Source: Desulfomicrobium escambiense DSM 10707 (lineage in GTDB: Bacteria; Desulfobacterota; Desulfovibrionia; Desulfovibrionales; Desulfomicrobiaceae). From it: a DNA stretch of 64,000 bases. This document shows, piece by piece, positions 8,400 to 16,566 of the stretch; the first letter of the stretch is position 1, and the number at the start of each line of letters is the position of its first letter. The notes under the pieces were generated by a model, which saw only the letters and a list, made by a program, of their open reading frames with translations, searched no databases and was not told where the DNA came from. The position numbers and the translations under genes were made by a program. The stretch spans positions 248,001 through 312,000 of the forward strand of contig NZ_AUAR01000002.1 in the NCBI RefSeq assembly GCF_000428825.1, given 5' to 3'.

Positions 8400-8858
8400 C
8401 TAGTCGAAGCAGAATTCGAGGGTGAAGGTCCCGGCTTCGCAGGAGAAGGGGATGGCGATGGCCAGGGCCGAGGTCATGTGGGCGATGGTGTGGTTGTCGC
8501 CCATGATGACGGACGGCGTGGAGCCCTGGAGCTTCAGGCCCATGTCGACCAGGCCGACGCGGGCCTGGCCGGAGATCATGTTGGTGATCTCGCCCACGGC
8601 GTCCTGCACGTCCTGCAGGATGTCCTCGATGGCGTCGCCGAGCATCTGCTTGACGATGTGCACGGCGGTCTTGCGGTCGAAGGAAATGGAAAAGGTGCCG
8701 TGCTTGTCGCCGGTGATGCCGATCACGGCCGACACGTCGCCGCGGGCCATCTTGTCCTTCTTGATGTAGGGCGTCCCGGCGACGACGTCGAGGGCGGCCA
8801 TGGCGGCGAGCACGTCCTTGGTGGCTTTGATGAAGGGCTTGGCCAATGCTGGGTCCAT
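8400..8858 (-). CDS. cheX: CheX/CheC-type chemotaxis phosphatase domain protein
   Basis: This 152-aa single-domain protein belongs to the CheC/CheX/FliY family, which dephosphorylates CheY-P. The catalytic pattern E-x2-N is visible in VGEITNMISGQ near residues 81-91. The second half, with the GDNHTIAHM region, matches the duplicated CheX fold. The start was set to the ATG at 8858 because AAGGAGA lies 6 nt upstream; an open frame extends further but without such a site. It is the first gene of a two-gene unit with the hypothetical gene at 7580. No other chemotaxis genes are nearby, so its CheY partner lies elsewhere. Confidence 0.8.
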   Translation of the reverse strand: MDPALAKPFIKATKDVLAAMAALDVVAGTPYIKKDKMARGDVSAVIGITGDKHGTFSISFDRKTAVHIVKQMLGDAIEDILQDVQDAVGEITNMISGQARVGLVDMGLKLQGSTPSVIMGDNHTIAHMTSALAIAIPFSCEAGTFTLEFCFD

Positions 8859-8892
8859 TTGGGTCTCCTTGGGGCGCGTGAACTGAGAAGAC

Positions 8893-8905
8893 TTCACACC
8901 GTGAA
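8893..8905. promoter_or_regulatory. small palindrome TTCAC-N3-GTGAA upstream of cheX
   Basis: A perfect 5-bp inverted repeat with a 3-bp centre sits 35-47 bp upstream of the cheX start codon, in the divergent region. Its position suits an operator or promoter element, but it is short and no regulator can be named. Confidence 0.3.
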
Positions 8906-8931
8906 ATCTCATAAGGACAATTCGTGTCCGT

Positions 8932-8978
8932 GGTCAACTCCCGGCGCAGGCGCGGCGCGGATGCGCCGGGAGTTGACC
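8932..8978. repeat. perfect 17-bp inverted repeat between cheX and the HPt gene
   Basis: The left arm (8932-8948, beginning GGTCAACTCCC) and right arm (8962-8978, ending GGGAGTTGACC) are exact reverse complements around a 13-nt GC-rich loop. There is no T-run on either side, so it is not a normal terminator. It lies between two divergent genes. It could be a cruciform or operator, or a miniature repeat. Confidence 0.7.
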
Positions 8979-9038
8979 GAAACGGCCCGGGGGCGCAATG
9001 ATCCTTGGGGTCTGCATATCACCGAAAAGGAGTTCGAC

Positions 9039-9380
9039 GTGGACAAAAGTCTGGAGCGGAGGGTGCTTGAGCACCTGTGCCGGGTCTATGGCTTCGGCCT
9101 GGACGAAGTGCGGGAATTGTACGCCATCGGGCGCGACACGGTCGGAGAGACGTTGCGTCGCCTCGATGAGGCTCTGGCCCGCGACGGCTGGTCTGAGATG
9201 GCCGACGCGGCCCACATGCTGAAGGGGACCCTGTTCAACATGGGCTTGCAGGAACTGGGCGACGCGGCCCGGAACCTGGAGCTGGCCGCCAAGGAGGGGC
9301 GCCTCGACGAGGCCCGGGGGCTCCATGCCGAACTGGGCCATTGGCTGCAGGAATTCCGCGCTCCTGCCGCAGACGTCTAG
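9039..9380 (+). CDS. histidine phosphotransfer (HPt) domain protein
   Basis: This 113-aa single-domain phosphotransfer protein would pass phosphoryl groups between a hybrid kinase and a response regulator. The phosphorylatable His lies in MADAAHMLKGTLFNMG near residue 57, the standard A-H-x-L-K-G motif. The start is taken as GTG 9039, preceded at 6 nt by AAAGGAG. The frame stays open upstream but without an equivalent site and runs through the inverted repeat at 8932-8978. It diverges from cheX, and its TAG overlaps the nikO stop in a shared CTAG (9377-9380). No kinase lies beside it. Confidence 0.82.
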   Translation: MDKSLERRVLEHLCRVYGFGLDEVRELYAIGRDTVGETLRRLDEALARDGWSEMADAAHMLKGTLFNMGLQELGDAARNLELAAKEGRLDEARGLHAELGHWLQEFRAPAADV

Positions 9381-10105
9381 TCGTGGTGATGGTGCGGCTC
9401 GTTTCCCAGGGGATGGGCGTGCACGTGGCGGTGCGGCAGGTGGGGGATGTCGGTCAGCAGGCTGCCGTCCTTGATGGTCATGAACCGTGTCGTGGTCTGC
9501 GCCAGGAAGTCCCAGTCGTGGGAGATGATGATGCGCGCCGTGGGCAGGGCGCCCAGGATTTCGATGATGCGCTCCCGGGTCTGCGGGTCCAGGCCGTTGG
9601 TCGGCTCGTCCAGGAGCAGGACGCTCGGCCGCATGGACAGGACCGTGGCCAGGGAGACGAGCTTCTTCTCGCCGCCCGAAAGACGGTGGGTCAGACGGCT
9701 TCCGAAGCCCGCAAGGCCCAGTTCCCGCAGGGTATCCTCCGCTCGATCCCTCGCCTCGTCGGCCGACAGCCCGAGGTTCAGGGGGCCGAAGGCCACGTCG
9801 TCGAGGACCGTGGGGTTGAAGAGCTGGTCCTCGGCGTTCTGCATGACCAGGCCCACTTCGCGGCGCAGGGCGCGGAACTGCCTTTCGCCGCTCACGGGGA
9901 CGCCGTGGAAGAGCACCCTCCCCGTCGAAGGCGCCGCGAGGCCCATGATGATATGGAAAAGGGTCGTTTTGCCGCTGCCGTTGGATCCGTAGAGGCCGAT
10001 CTTGCGGCCGGGTTCGAAGGCGAAGTTCACGTCGCGCAGGACCTCGCGCCCCGAAGGGTAGGCGAAGGACACGTTTTCCAGGGCGAAAAGGGACGGTTCA
10101 GACAC
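9377..10105 (-). CDS. nikO: nickel/cobalt ECF transporter ATPase
   Basis: This is the energising ATPase of a group I ECF transporter for Ni2+ or Co2+. Walker A is GSNGSGKTT near residues 40-48, the signature LSGGEKK near 138 and Walker B VLLLDEPTNGLDP near 158. The His-rich end (HLPHRHVHAHP, then HHHHD) is typical of metal-related CbiO/NikO proteins. GTG 10105 is chosen because GGAGG lies 6 nt upstream; a TTG at 10108 is too close. The start overlaps the nikQ stop by 8 nt (GTGTCTGA), implying translational coupling. It is the last gene of the operon. Cobalt instead of nickel remains possible. Confidence 0.88.
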   Translation of the reverse strand: MSEPSLFALENVSFAYPSGREVLRDVNFAFEPGRKIGLYGSNGSGKTTLFHIIMGLAAPSTGRVLFHGVPVSGERQFRALRREVGLVMQNAEDQLFNPTVLDDVAFGPLNLGLSADEARDRAEDTLRELGLAGFGSRLTHRLSGGEKKLVSLATVLSMRPSVLLLDEPTNGLDPQTRERIIEILGALPTARIIISHDWDFLAQTTTRFMTIKDGSLLTDIPHLPHRHVHAHPLGNEPHHHHD

Positions 10106-10865
10106 CAAGGGCCTCCGGGTACAGGTCCATCACGGTGAGCGCGGCCGTGGCCGCCAGCCAGAACAGGGCGAAGAGTGCGTCGCGGGTCCTGGCCCGGAAG
10201 CGTACCACGGATGCGAAGCGTCCGGAGAACCCGCGCAGGACCATGGCCTGGTAGACGCGACCTGAACGGTCGAAGCTGCCGACCAGGACCATGGCCAGCA
10301 GATGGGCGATGGTCCGGTAGCTGTGCATGCCGGTCCGGGGTGCGAAGCCGCGCAGCCTGGCCGCCGTGATCAGCCGCCGCCATTCGTCGGCGATGACGTG
10401 CAGGTAGCGATAGGTGAAGAGGAAGAGAAAGACCAGCTTGGGCGGCACGCCCAGACGGTCCATGGCGTGTCCCATGGTCGGGGCGTTCATGGTCGCGGCT
10501 AGGGCCAGGAAGGCCAGCAGGATGGCGTTGGACTTGAGGGTCACGAGCCAGGCCAGGGCCACGCCCTCGCGGCTGAAGGAGAGGGGCCCCACGGTCAGCA
10601 GTTCCTGACCGGGCATGGTTGCGGGCACCGTGGCCCACAGAAAGAGGATGAAGGCGTTGACCACGGCCAGGCGCCTGACCAGCAGGAGCGCCGGCGGCCG
10701 GCTCAGGGCGAGGACCGTCGCGGCCAGGAGCAGGGCGGCGCCTGCGGCGGCCGGCGCTTTCAGGAGCGCCACGCAGACGGAAAAAAAGGTTGCCGCGGCC
10801 AGGCGCACCCTGGGGTCGAGCCCGTGCACGGGGGAGTCGCCGCAGGCGAAAGGCTCGTCAAACAC
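10098..10865 (-). CDS. nikQ: ECF transporter transmembrane T component (CbiQ/NikQ)
   Basis: This is the membrane T component that couples the ATPase to the substrate-binding M subunit. The 255-aa protein has about six hydrophobic helices. The cytoplasmic motifs expected for CbiQ are present as AARLRGF (A-R-G motif 1) and MVLRGFSGRF (motif 2). The start is GTG 10865, which begins family-like sequence (VFDEPFACGDSPVHGLDPRVRL) and overlaps the nikL stop by 8 nt (GTGTTTGA). A longer frame upstream only re-reads nikL in another phase. It lies third from the 3' end of the operon. Confidence 0.87.
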   Translation of the reverse strand: MFDEPFACGDSPVHGLDPRVRLAAATFFSVCVALLKAPAAAGAALLLAATVLALSRPPALLLVRRLAVVNAFILFLWATVPATMPGQELLTVGPLSFSREGVALAWLVTLKSNAILLAFLALAATMNAPTMGHAMDRLGVPPKLVFLFLFTYRYLHVIADEWRRLITAARLRGFAPRTGMHSYRTIAHLLAMVLVGSFDRSGRVYQAMVLRGFSGRFASVVRFRARTRDALFALFWLAATAALTVMDLYPEALGV

Positions 10866-11469
10866 GGGACCGGCCCTTGAAATATGCGGCCAGGCCGACG
10901 ATTCCGAAGATCCAGCCGATGCCGCCGATGATTTCCCGCATGCCCGGGCCCTCCTCCGTCCGTTCCAGCACGGCGCGCCTGATGGGCGCGAGCTTGGCGT
11001 CAAGGGCCGCGTTCACGATTTCCTCCACGTCGCCGCGCGACAGCGCCCCGGGCCCTTCGGCGTTGTCGGGCGCGGTCCGCTCCGGGGCGACGGTCGGCTG
11101 CGCCGCACCCGCCCCTTCGGCTGATTCCGAACCTGAGGGCATGAACTCCGCGGCGTCCACAACCCACTCGTTCTGATGGCCTTCCCCGGCCCGCAGCACG
11201 ATGCGCAGTCCGGAAGCCGTCCGTTTGGCCGCTTCGGGCACCGGAAAGCGGAAGTGGCCGTCTTCGTCCGTTTCCCCGGTCAGCAGGGTTTCTCCGCTCT
11301 GCAGGCTCAGCACCTCGATGGCCCCGCGGTTGACCCGCTTGGACTTGCTGTAGCTGCACTCGACCACCACGTCTCCACCCTCGACATAGGCGAAAACATT
11401 GACCCTGTGGGCCAGGGCCGCGGTATGGGTCAACAGGGCGAGGACAAGGGGCAGCAGAATGCGGCGCAT
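10858..11469 (-). CDS. nikL: nickel transporter accessory protein NikL (exported/membrane-anchored)
   Basis: This is an accessory component of NikKMLQO-type systems. The 203-aa protein has an N-terminal signal sequence (RRILLPLVLALLTHTAALA) directly followed by a mature N-terminus beginning HRVNVFAYVEG. An Ig-like domain with GETDEDGHFRFPVP follows. A C-terminal membrane helix (IIGGIGWIFGIVGLAAYF) and a basic end anchor it. ATG 11469 is favoured over a TTG 15 nt upstream because AGGAGA lies 8 nt before it. The His exposed after signal cleavage is typical of this family and may bind metal (known for homologues, not shown here). Confidence 0.8.
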   Translation of the reverse strand: MRRILLPLVLALLTHTAALAHRVNVFAYVEGGDVVVECSYSKSKRVNRGAIEVLSLQSGETLLTGETDEDGHFRFPVPEAAKRTASGLRIVLRAGEGHQNEWVVDAAEFMPSGSESAEGAGAAQPTVAPERTAPDNAEGPGALSRGDVEEIVNAALDAKLAPIRRAVLERTEEGPGMREIIGGIGWIFGIVGLAAYFKGRSRV

Positions 11470-11490
11470 GGGGCTTCTCCTCAATGCGGT

Positions 11491-12090
11491 TCAGGTGAGG
11501 TTCAGAAGTTCCGGCCGCACTCGGGCCAGAAAGGACACGGCCAGCGCGGTGACGATCCCTTCCGCGATCATGACCGGAATGTGGGCAACGAAGAGGATGC
11601 GCGCGGCCTGCAGAAAGCCTTCGCTGGTGAAGGACAGGGACAGGGCGGTCAGCAACCCGGCCCCGGCCACGGACAGGGCTCCGCAGCAGAACGCGCCCGC
11701 GGTGCGCAGCCGGGCGTTTCGCGTCAGCAGGGGCCGCAGCAGGTAAAAGCACAGCACGGCCGGGAAGGCCATGTTGAAGGTGTTGACCCCCAGAACCGTG
11801 AAACCGCCGTATTGGAAAAGTACGGACTGCAGGACCAGGGCCACGAGGATGGCCGGGAAGGCTGCCCAGCCCAGGATCGCGCCCAGGAGGCCGTTCAGGA
11901 TGAGGTGGGCGCTGGCCGGGCCGATGGGCACATGGATGAGGGAGCCGACGAAAAAGGCCGCGGACAGGATGGCCACGGTCATGAGCCGGTCGTAGTCGAG
12001 GTGGCGCAGGCCCACGGCCGTTCCTGCGGCGGCCAGGGCCGCGCCGGCGCCCAGGATGGCGGGGGAGAGGACTCCTTCGGAAATGTGCAC
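11491..12090 (-). CDS. nikM: nickel/cobalt ECF transporter substrate-specific component
   Basis: This is the metal-binding S component. Family members chelate Ni2+ or Co2+ through the N-terminal Met-His motif, and this protein begins MHISEGVLSP, the strongly conserved M-H-I-x-E-G start. Its 199 residues make six or seven hydrophobic helices. The loop IHVPIGPASAHLILNGLLGAILG carries the second conserved His region. Nickel is favoured over cobalt because NikK- and NikL-type accessory proteins accompany it instead of CbiN. The gene lies 21 bp upstream of nikL. Confidence 0.88.
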   Translation of the reverse strand: MHISEGVLSPAILGAGAALAAAGTAVGLRHLDYDRLMTVAILSAAFFVGSLIHVPIGPASAHLILNGLLGAILGWAAFPAILVALVLQSVLFQYGGFTVLGVNTFNMAFPAVLCFYLLRPLLTRNARLRTAGAFCCGALSVAGAGLLTALSLSFTSEGFLQAARILFVAHIPVMIAEGIVTALAVSFLARVRPELLNLT

Positions 12091-12132
12091 GATCGGCTCC
12101 CGCAGTCTCCGGCCCGTTACGGCCGTGTGTCG

Positions 12133-12160
12133 GACCCGCCGGGAGGGTTGCCGGCGGGTC
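12133..12160 (-). promoter_or_regulatory. stem-loop between nikK and nikM
   Basis: A perfect 10-bp stem (GACCCGCCGG / CCGGCGGGTC) with an 8-nt loop lies in the 105-bp nikK-nikM gap. It has no T-tract. It could stabilise or process the transcript and set different levels of the exported NikK and the membrane components (inference). Confidence 0.5.
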
Positions 12161-12195
12161 GGGGTGAACGCATCTGTCGAGGCAGTCGTGTAGCC

Positions 12196-12966
12196 CTACT
12201 TGCGCATGGGTTCAAGAAATTCCGTCCACAGCACGGCTCCGAGTTCCACGTCCTTGGGCGAGCCGTCGTGGTCCATCTTCGCGTCAGCCGTGTTCAGGGC
12301 GGCGAAGCCCCACCAGCCGGCAAAGGGCACGCCGTAGGTGAACACGCCGCCCTCGTCGGCCTTGACGACCTGGGTGATCATGTAATCGTTGGGGGCTTCA
12401 CGCTTGCCGTCCCGGTTGTAGAACTCCACTTCGACCATGGCTCCGGGCACGGGCTTGCCGTCGAGGAGCACCTGTCCCTGGAAGACGTTGCCCACGTAAT
12501 TGCCGAAGGGGCGGGTCAGGGGCACGATCTCGGTCTTGAGGCCCAGGGGGCGGTCCCAGCCCTCCTCTTCGCCGAAAGCCGGCACGACGGTCTTGGTGAT
12601 GTGGACGATGAAGCAGTCCTCAGCCGGCTCCCAGTAGGGCTTGGGCTCCATGACGAACTGGTACACGCCGGGCTTCGTGACGGCGTAGCCGGCGCTCCAG
12701 GCCTCGTTGCCCATGACCTTTGCAGGTTTCAGGGCAGGCAGCAGGTCCGCGGATTCCCCGTCGGCGAAGACCTTAAAGGATGCGGGGGAGGCCAGCGGCA
12801 TGCCGACCATTTCCATGGGGTGGGAAAAGGACAGGGTCAGGGTCAGGGCCGCGTCCTTCTTGTCCGCGACGCTGCCCGCGGAGGGAATGAGCATGCCGAA
12901 ATGCGCCAGGGCCGAGTTGGCGGCGCAGAAGACCAGGGTGAAACAGAGCAGAAAGATTCTCATCAT
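12196..12966 (-). CDS. nikK: periplasmic DUF4198-type nickel transport accessory protein
   Basis: This is an exported protein of the NikK/DUF4198 family, first gene of the nickel ECF operon. Residues 1-22 form a signal peptide ([18 protein letters not shown]) with cleavage before HFGMLIPS, again placing a His at the mature N-terminus. The rest is a beta-rich domain with [13 protein letters not shown] and [15 protein letters not shown], typical of DUF4198 proteins. Two adjacent ATG codons (12966 and 12963) follow AGGAGG; either could be used. The role in metal capture is known only from family context. Confidence 0.82.
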   Translation of the reverse strand: MMRIFLLCFTLVFCAANSALAHFGMLIPSAGSVADKKDAALTLTLSFSHPMEMVGMPLASPASFKVFADGESADLLPALKPAKVMGNEAWSAGYAVTKPGVYQFVMEPKPYWEPAEDCFIVHITKTVVPAFGEEEGWDRPLGLKTEIVPLTRPFGNYVGNVFQGQVLLDGKPVPGAMVEVEFYNRDGKREAPNDYMITQVVKADEGGVFTYGVPFAGWWGFAALNTADAKMDHDGSPKDVELGAVLWTEFLEPMRK

Positions 12967-13061
12967 CGCGGCGCACCTCCTGTCCCGGGTACGTGCGTGG
13001 AATACGGTTCGCCCCGGAAATCACGTTGGAAGAGTATTGAATTCAAGAAAGAGCCGAAAGG

Positions 13062-13088
13062 ATAACACCGAAAATCAAATCATAACAC
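13062..13088 (-). promoter_or_regulatory. paired GTGTTAT direct repeats upstream of nikK (possible NikR half-sites)
   Basis: On the nikK strand two GTGTTAT blocks (complements of 13062-13068 and 13082-13088) lie 20 bp apart, about two helical turns and roughly 95-120 bp before the nikK start. GTGTTA-type half-sites have been proposed for NikR in deltaproteobacteria, normally as inverted repeats. Here the two copies are direct. Assignment to NikR is therefore tentative. Confidence 0.35.
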
Positions 13089-13212
13089 TGGCGGATGAAC
13101 TACTGCCGAAACAAGATTGTTGTCAATCATGATTTTGAGGGGTTGCGTTACAAAGAGGCGTGAACGCAGGCCGTCTGGATGTGGCGGTTCATCCGGGCGA
13201 CCTGCGGACGTT

Positions 13213-14679
13213 TCATGCGGGTTTCTTGGATTTGGGACGCCGTGCGGGAGGGCTGCCCGCGGGCCTTCCTGCCTGCGCGGGCTTGCGGCTGGACGGGGAG
13301 CCGGGTCTGTCGGCGTCGGGCCGTCTTGCGGTCGGTTTGGCATGGCCGCCGGATTTTTGGTTCGGGTTTTGCTGCTGCTTGTCGGCAGATTCTCCGTGCC
13401 TGGCTTCCGGGCGACGCGGCCCTTTCCCGGATTTTGGGGCTGATGGCTCGGATTTCCGGATTGTCTGGGCCTTGCCTGGCGTGCGCGGTGAACCGGGGGC
13501 CGCCGGTCCGCGTTTGCGCGGCGCAGGGGCCAGGGGCTGCGCACCGGACGCGTCGGACGGCGCCAAGGCGCCGCGCACCATGCGTACGGGCTCCATGGCG
13601 ATGTCGAGTTCCTCGGCATAGCGTCTGGCCAGGCGGGTTTCGGGCTCGGTCAGCAAGGTCAGGACGAGCCCGGCGGCCCCGGCGCGGCCGGTTCGTCCGG
13701 CGCGGTGCAGGTAGTCCCGGCTCTGGCTCGGGGCGTCGAGGTTGACCACCAGCTCCACGTCCGCAATGTCCAGGCCGCGGGCCGCGATGTCCGAGGCGAT
13801 GAGCACCCGGGCCTTGCCCCTGCGGAAGCTGTCCAGGGCGGCCTGGCGCTCGAACTTGTCCCTGGCCCCGTGCAGGTCGGCCACGGCCAGCTGGTGATAG
13901 TCGAGGCGCTCGGAGATGCGTTCGGCGCTGGCCCCGCGGTGCACGAAGACGAGGGCGCGGCTGGGTTCGAGGCCGCGCAGGGCCTTGCGCAGCCACTCGA
14001 TCTTGTCCCGCTCCTCGCACACGAGGTAGCAGTGGCGGATGGTGGGGCTGATGCTTGCCTGCACGCGCACGAACTTGAGGTCCGGGGCCAGGCCCTTGGC
14101 GATGCGGGTCGTGGCCGGGCCTTCGGTGGCCGAGACGAAGACGAAGCGCGTCTGCGGCCCCAGTTCGCCGGTGATGCGCCGCACATGTTCGAGCCCTTCC
14201 TCGATGAGCAGGCGGTCCGCTTCGTCGAGCACCAGCCAGGCCGTGTCGCGCAGCTTCAGCTTGCCCAGGTCCAGGAGGTGGGTGATGCGTCCGGCCGAAC
14301 CGACGACGATGTGCGGCTTTTTCTTCAGCCCCTCGATCTGCCGGCTGGCGGCCGCGCCGCCGATGAGGGACTGGACTCTGACCCCGAGGCCGGCCTCCGC
14401 CGACAGCTCCTTGGCCACGCGGTTGATCTGCATGGCCAGCTCGTGGGTCGGGGCCAGGATCACGGCCTGCACGTGCGGGCTTTGCGGGTCGATGCCCGCC
14501 AGGATGGGCAGGAGATAGGCCAGGGTCTTGCCCGACCCGGTTCGGGAGACGAGCATGGCCGATTCGCGGGCGGCCAGGACGGGCAGGGCGGCCTCCTGCA
14601 CTGGCAGGGCTTCGCGCAGCCCGCGTGCGGCCAGGGCTTGAACAAGCGGGATGGGTAATCCGAGTGATTCGAATGACAT
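13213..14679 (-). CDS. DEAD-box ATP-dependent RNA helicase
   Basis: This is a superfamily 2 RNA helicase, probably for ribosome assembly or RNA turnover. The motifs run in order: Q-motif region (LPVQEAALP), motif I SRTGSGKT near residues 44-51, Ia APTHEL, Ib GSAGRI, II LDEADRL near 150-156, III SAT, V ARGLDI and VI HRAGRTGRAG near 323-332. About 110 residues of low-complexity Arg/Lys/Pro/Ala-rich tail follow the core, probably an RNA-binding disordered extension. The start ATG has AAGGAAA upstream. It is monocistronic or co-transcribed with the upstream diguanylate cyclase gene (88-bp gap). It is RhlE-like in general form, but the exact orthologue is not clear. Confidence 0.9.
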   Translation of the reverse strand: MSFESLGLPIPLVQALAARGLREALPVQEAALPVLAARESAMLVSRTGSGKTLAYLLPILAGIDPQSPHVQAVILAPTHELAMQINRVAKELSAEAGLGVRVQSLIGGAAASRQIEGLKKKPHIVVGSAGRITHLLDLGKLKLRDTAWLVLDEADRLLIEEGLEHVRRITGELGPQTRFVFVSATEGPATTRIAKGLAPDLKFVRVQASISPTIRHCYLVCEERDKIEWLRKALRGLEPSRALVFVHRGASAERISERLDYHQLAVADLHGARDKFERQAALDSFRRGKARVLIASDIAARGLDIADVELVVNLDAPSQSRDYLHRAGRTGRAGAAGLVLTLLTEPETRLARRYAEELDIAMEPVRMVRGALAPSDASGAQPLAPAPRKRGPAAPGSPRTPGKAQTIRKSEPSAPKSGKGPRRPEARHGESADKQQQNPNQKSGGHAKPTARRPDADRPGSPSSRKPAQAGRPAGSPPARRPKSKKPA

Positions 14680-14767
14680 AGATTTCCTTTGGGTCCGGCT
14701 TACTGCCGGAGGATGAAGGCGGCGGGTTCGTTTCCCGCGCCCGGCGAGGAGAGATCCGGCGGGCGCG

Positions 14768-16399
14768 CTATTCGGCCTTTAACTGTTCGGGCGTCCAGGT
14801 CTGGACTTTGTTGCGGCCGGAATTCTTGGCCTGGTACAGGGCCTGGTCGGCTTGTTCAAGGAGTATGTCCATGCTGCCGTCCCCTTCCTCGGGCGAGGGG
14901 ATCGTGGTCACGACGCCGATGCTCAGGGTCACGCAGGGCGCTGCGTCGGACCCGGAGTGCTCGATGCGCAGATCCCGAACGGCCTGCGCCAGGACCCCGG
15001 CGATGTGCCCGGCCCCTTCGGCGTCGGTGCCCGGCAGGATCACGGCGAACTCCTCCCCGCCGTACCGGGCCAGCAGGTCGGCCGGACGCTGCATGTGCAG
15101 CTGCATGACAGCGGCCACGCCGATGAGGCACATGTCGCCCTGCTGGTGCCCGTAGGTGTCGTTGTAGTTCTTGAAATGGTCCACGTCGGCCAGCATGATG
15201 GACAGGGGTGCCTGCTCGCGCATGGCCCGTCGCCATTCCTGCTTGAGGTAGACGTCGAACATGCGACGGTTGGCGATGCCGGTCAGGGCGTCGTTCAGGG
15301 AGAGCTGCGTGAGCTGTTCGTTGGCCCGCTGGAGTTCCACGGTGCGGTCGCTGATGGTCTGGACCAGGGAATCGAGGCTCTTGGCCAGGACTCCGATCTC
15401 GTCCTTGCGCTCGAGCCCCAGGCGCAGGGAATAGTCACCCTCCTCCTGCAGCTTGACGGCATGGTCGGTCAGACGCTTCAGGGGCCTCAGGACCACGGCC
15501 TGCATCATCAGGTTCAGGATCACGAGCACGGTCACGCCGGAACCGATGACCAGAAAGACGGCGTAACGGATGCTGGCGAGGCCCTTGCGGGTGGTCTCGC
15601 GGGGAAAGAGGTACTGGACCCCGAAAAGGGTTTCGCCGGTTTCGTCCTGGTATCCTGCACAGGACACCATGTTCCCGCCTTCGGTTTTGGTGAAGTAGTG
15701 CAGGTCGCCGACGGTCATGGGCTTCATGCCGGCCGTGCGGCAGAGCATCTTCGACGTGTCGAAGGGGGCGACGATTTCGAAGGACAGGCGGGTCTGCTCC
15801 TTCAGGGTCTCGAGCATGGCTTGGTTCAGGAAGCGTCCCATGATCAGGAAGCCGTTGGAGGGGCCCGACCCGTCGGAGCGCAGAATTTCCCGGGAGGCGA
15901 AGAGCATGGGCCCGGCTTCGGTGTTGAATATGCCCCTGTTGCCCCTGCCGCCTTCGGGAGAGGGGTGCACGGAGAGCGTCGTGTGCTTCAGGTCGATGTG
16001 TCCCCCGTCCATGAAGCCGAGCTGCAGCGTCGTCTTTTCCTCCAGGTCGCGGACGCGGCTCCAGACGATGTTGCCTCTGGTGTCGCAGAAGGCGATCATG
16101 TTCAGGGAGATGTTGTCCAGGGAATCGTCGCTCAGGTTGCTTTCGATGAAGCGCTCGGAGCCAGTGGCCATGAAGTCGTGGGAATCGTTCCACGTCGCCC
16201 AGTCGCGGCACAGACGCCCCACGTGGTAGGTTTCGCGGTCGATGGCGTGGAAGATGCGCTGCAGGTTCTCGCCGGCTTCCCGATATTCCAGCTCCAGGAA
16301 ACTGGGGTAGATGATGAAGCGCTGGATAATGAAATCCGCAGCTCCAAGGGCGGCGAAGAGAACGAAGATGATGAGGAAGACCTTGGTTCTGATGGACAT
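14768..16399 (-). CDS. membrane diguanylate cyclase (CHASE4-HAMP-GGDEF)
   Basis: This sensor makes c-di-GMP. Residues ~7-28 form the first membrane helix. A periplasmic CHASE4-like domain follows to about residue 270 (RDWATWNDSHDF is its hallmark). A second helix lies near 278-302, then HAMP, a short coiled coil and a GGDEF domain from about 360. The active site reads RYGGEEF. An RxxD product-inhibition site (RPAD) precedes it by five residues, so catalysis and feedback inhibition are both predicted. GGAGTCC upstream supports the ATG at 16399. The ligand of CHASE4 is unknown. The EAL/HDOD gene at the window start is another c-di-GMP-related gene but not linked. Confidence 0.92.
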   Translation of the reverse strand: MSIRTKVFLIIFVLFAALGAADFIIQRFIIYPSFLELEYREAGENLQRIFHAIDRETYHVGRLCRDWATWNDSHDFMATGSERFIESNLSDDSLDNISLNMIAFCDTRGNIVWSRVRDLEEKTTLQLGFMDGGHIDLKHTTLSVHPSPEGGRGNRGIFNTEAGPMLFASREILRSDGSGPSNGFLIMGRFLNQAMLETLKEQTRLSFEIVAPFDTSKMLCRTAGMKPMTVGDLHYFTKTEGGNMVSCAGYQDETGETLFGVQYLFPRETTRKGLASIRYAVFLVIGSGVTVLVILNLMMQAVVLRPLKRLTDHAVKLQEEGDYSLRLGLERKDEIGVLAKSLDSLVQTISDRTVELQRANEQLTQLSLNDALTGIANRRMFDVYLKQEWRRAMREQAPLSIMLADVDHFKNYNDTYGHQQGDMCLIGVAAVMQLHMQRPADLLARYGGEEFAVILPGTDAEGAGHIAGVLAQAVRDLRIEHSGSDAAPCVTLSIGVVTTIPSPEEGDGSMDILLEQADQALYQAKNSGRNKVQTWTPEQLKAE

Positions 16400-16566
16400 A
16401 GGGACTCCTTGAACCGTTTGAGCGCTGCGTTTCCCTCGCTATCCGAGTTCTCCCCGAGGGACAAGCGGGAAGAAGCAAAGGCTTGCGTTTCCTGCGCAAC
16501 ACGGCGTAAGGCCCATGCGTCCGCCCGGCTTTGCGCCCGGGCCGCCATCCTCTGCGGATAAGGAAG

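Noticed and set aside
7851-9038. Long plus-strand open frame leading into the HPt gene
   Set aside because: Most of it is antisense to the CheX and hypothetical genes. Only the part from GTG 9039 has family similarity and a ribosome site.
12967-13212. Possible cobalamin or Ni/Co riboswitch before nikK
   Set aside because: No B12-box or four-way-junction pattern could be seen in the 246 bp. Only short direct repeats and small palindromes are present.
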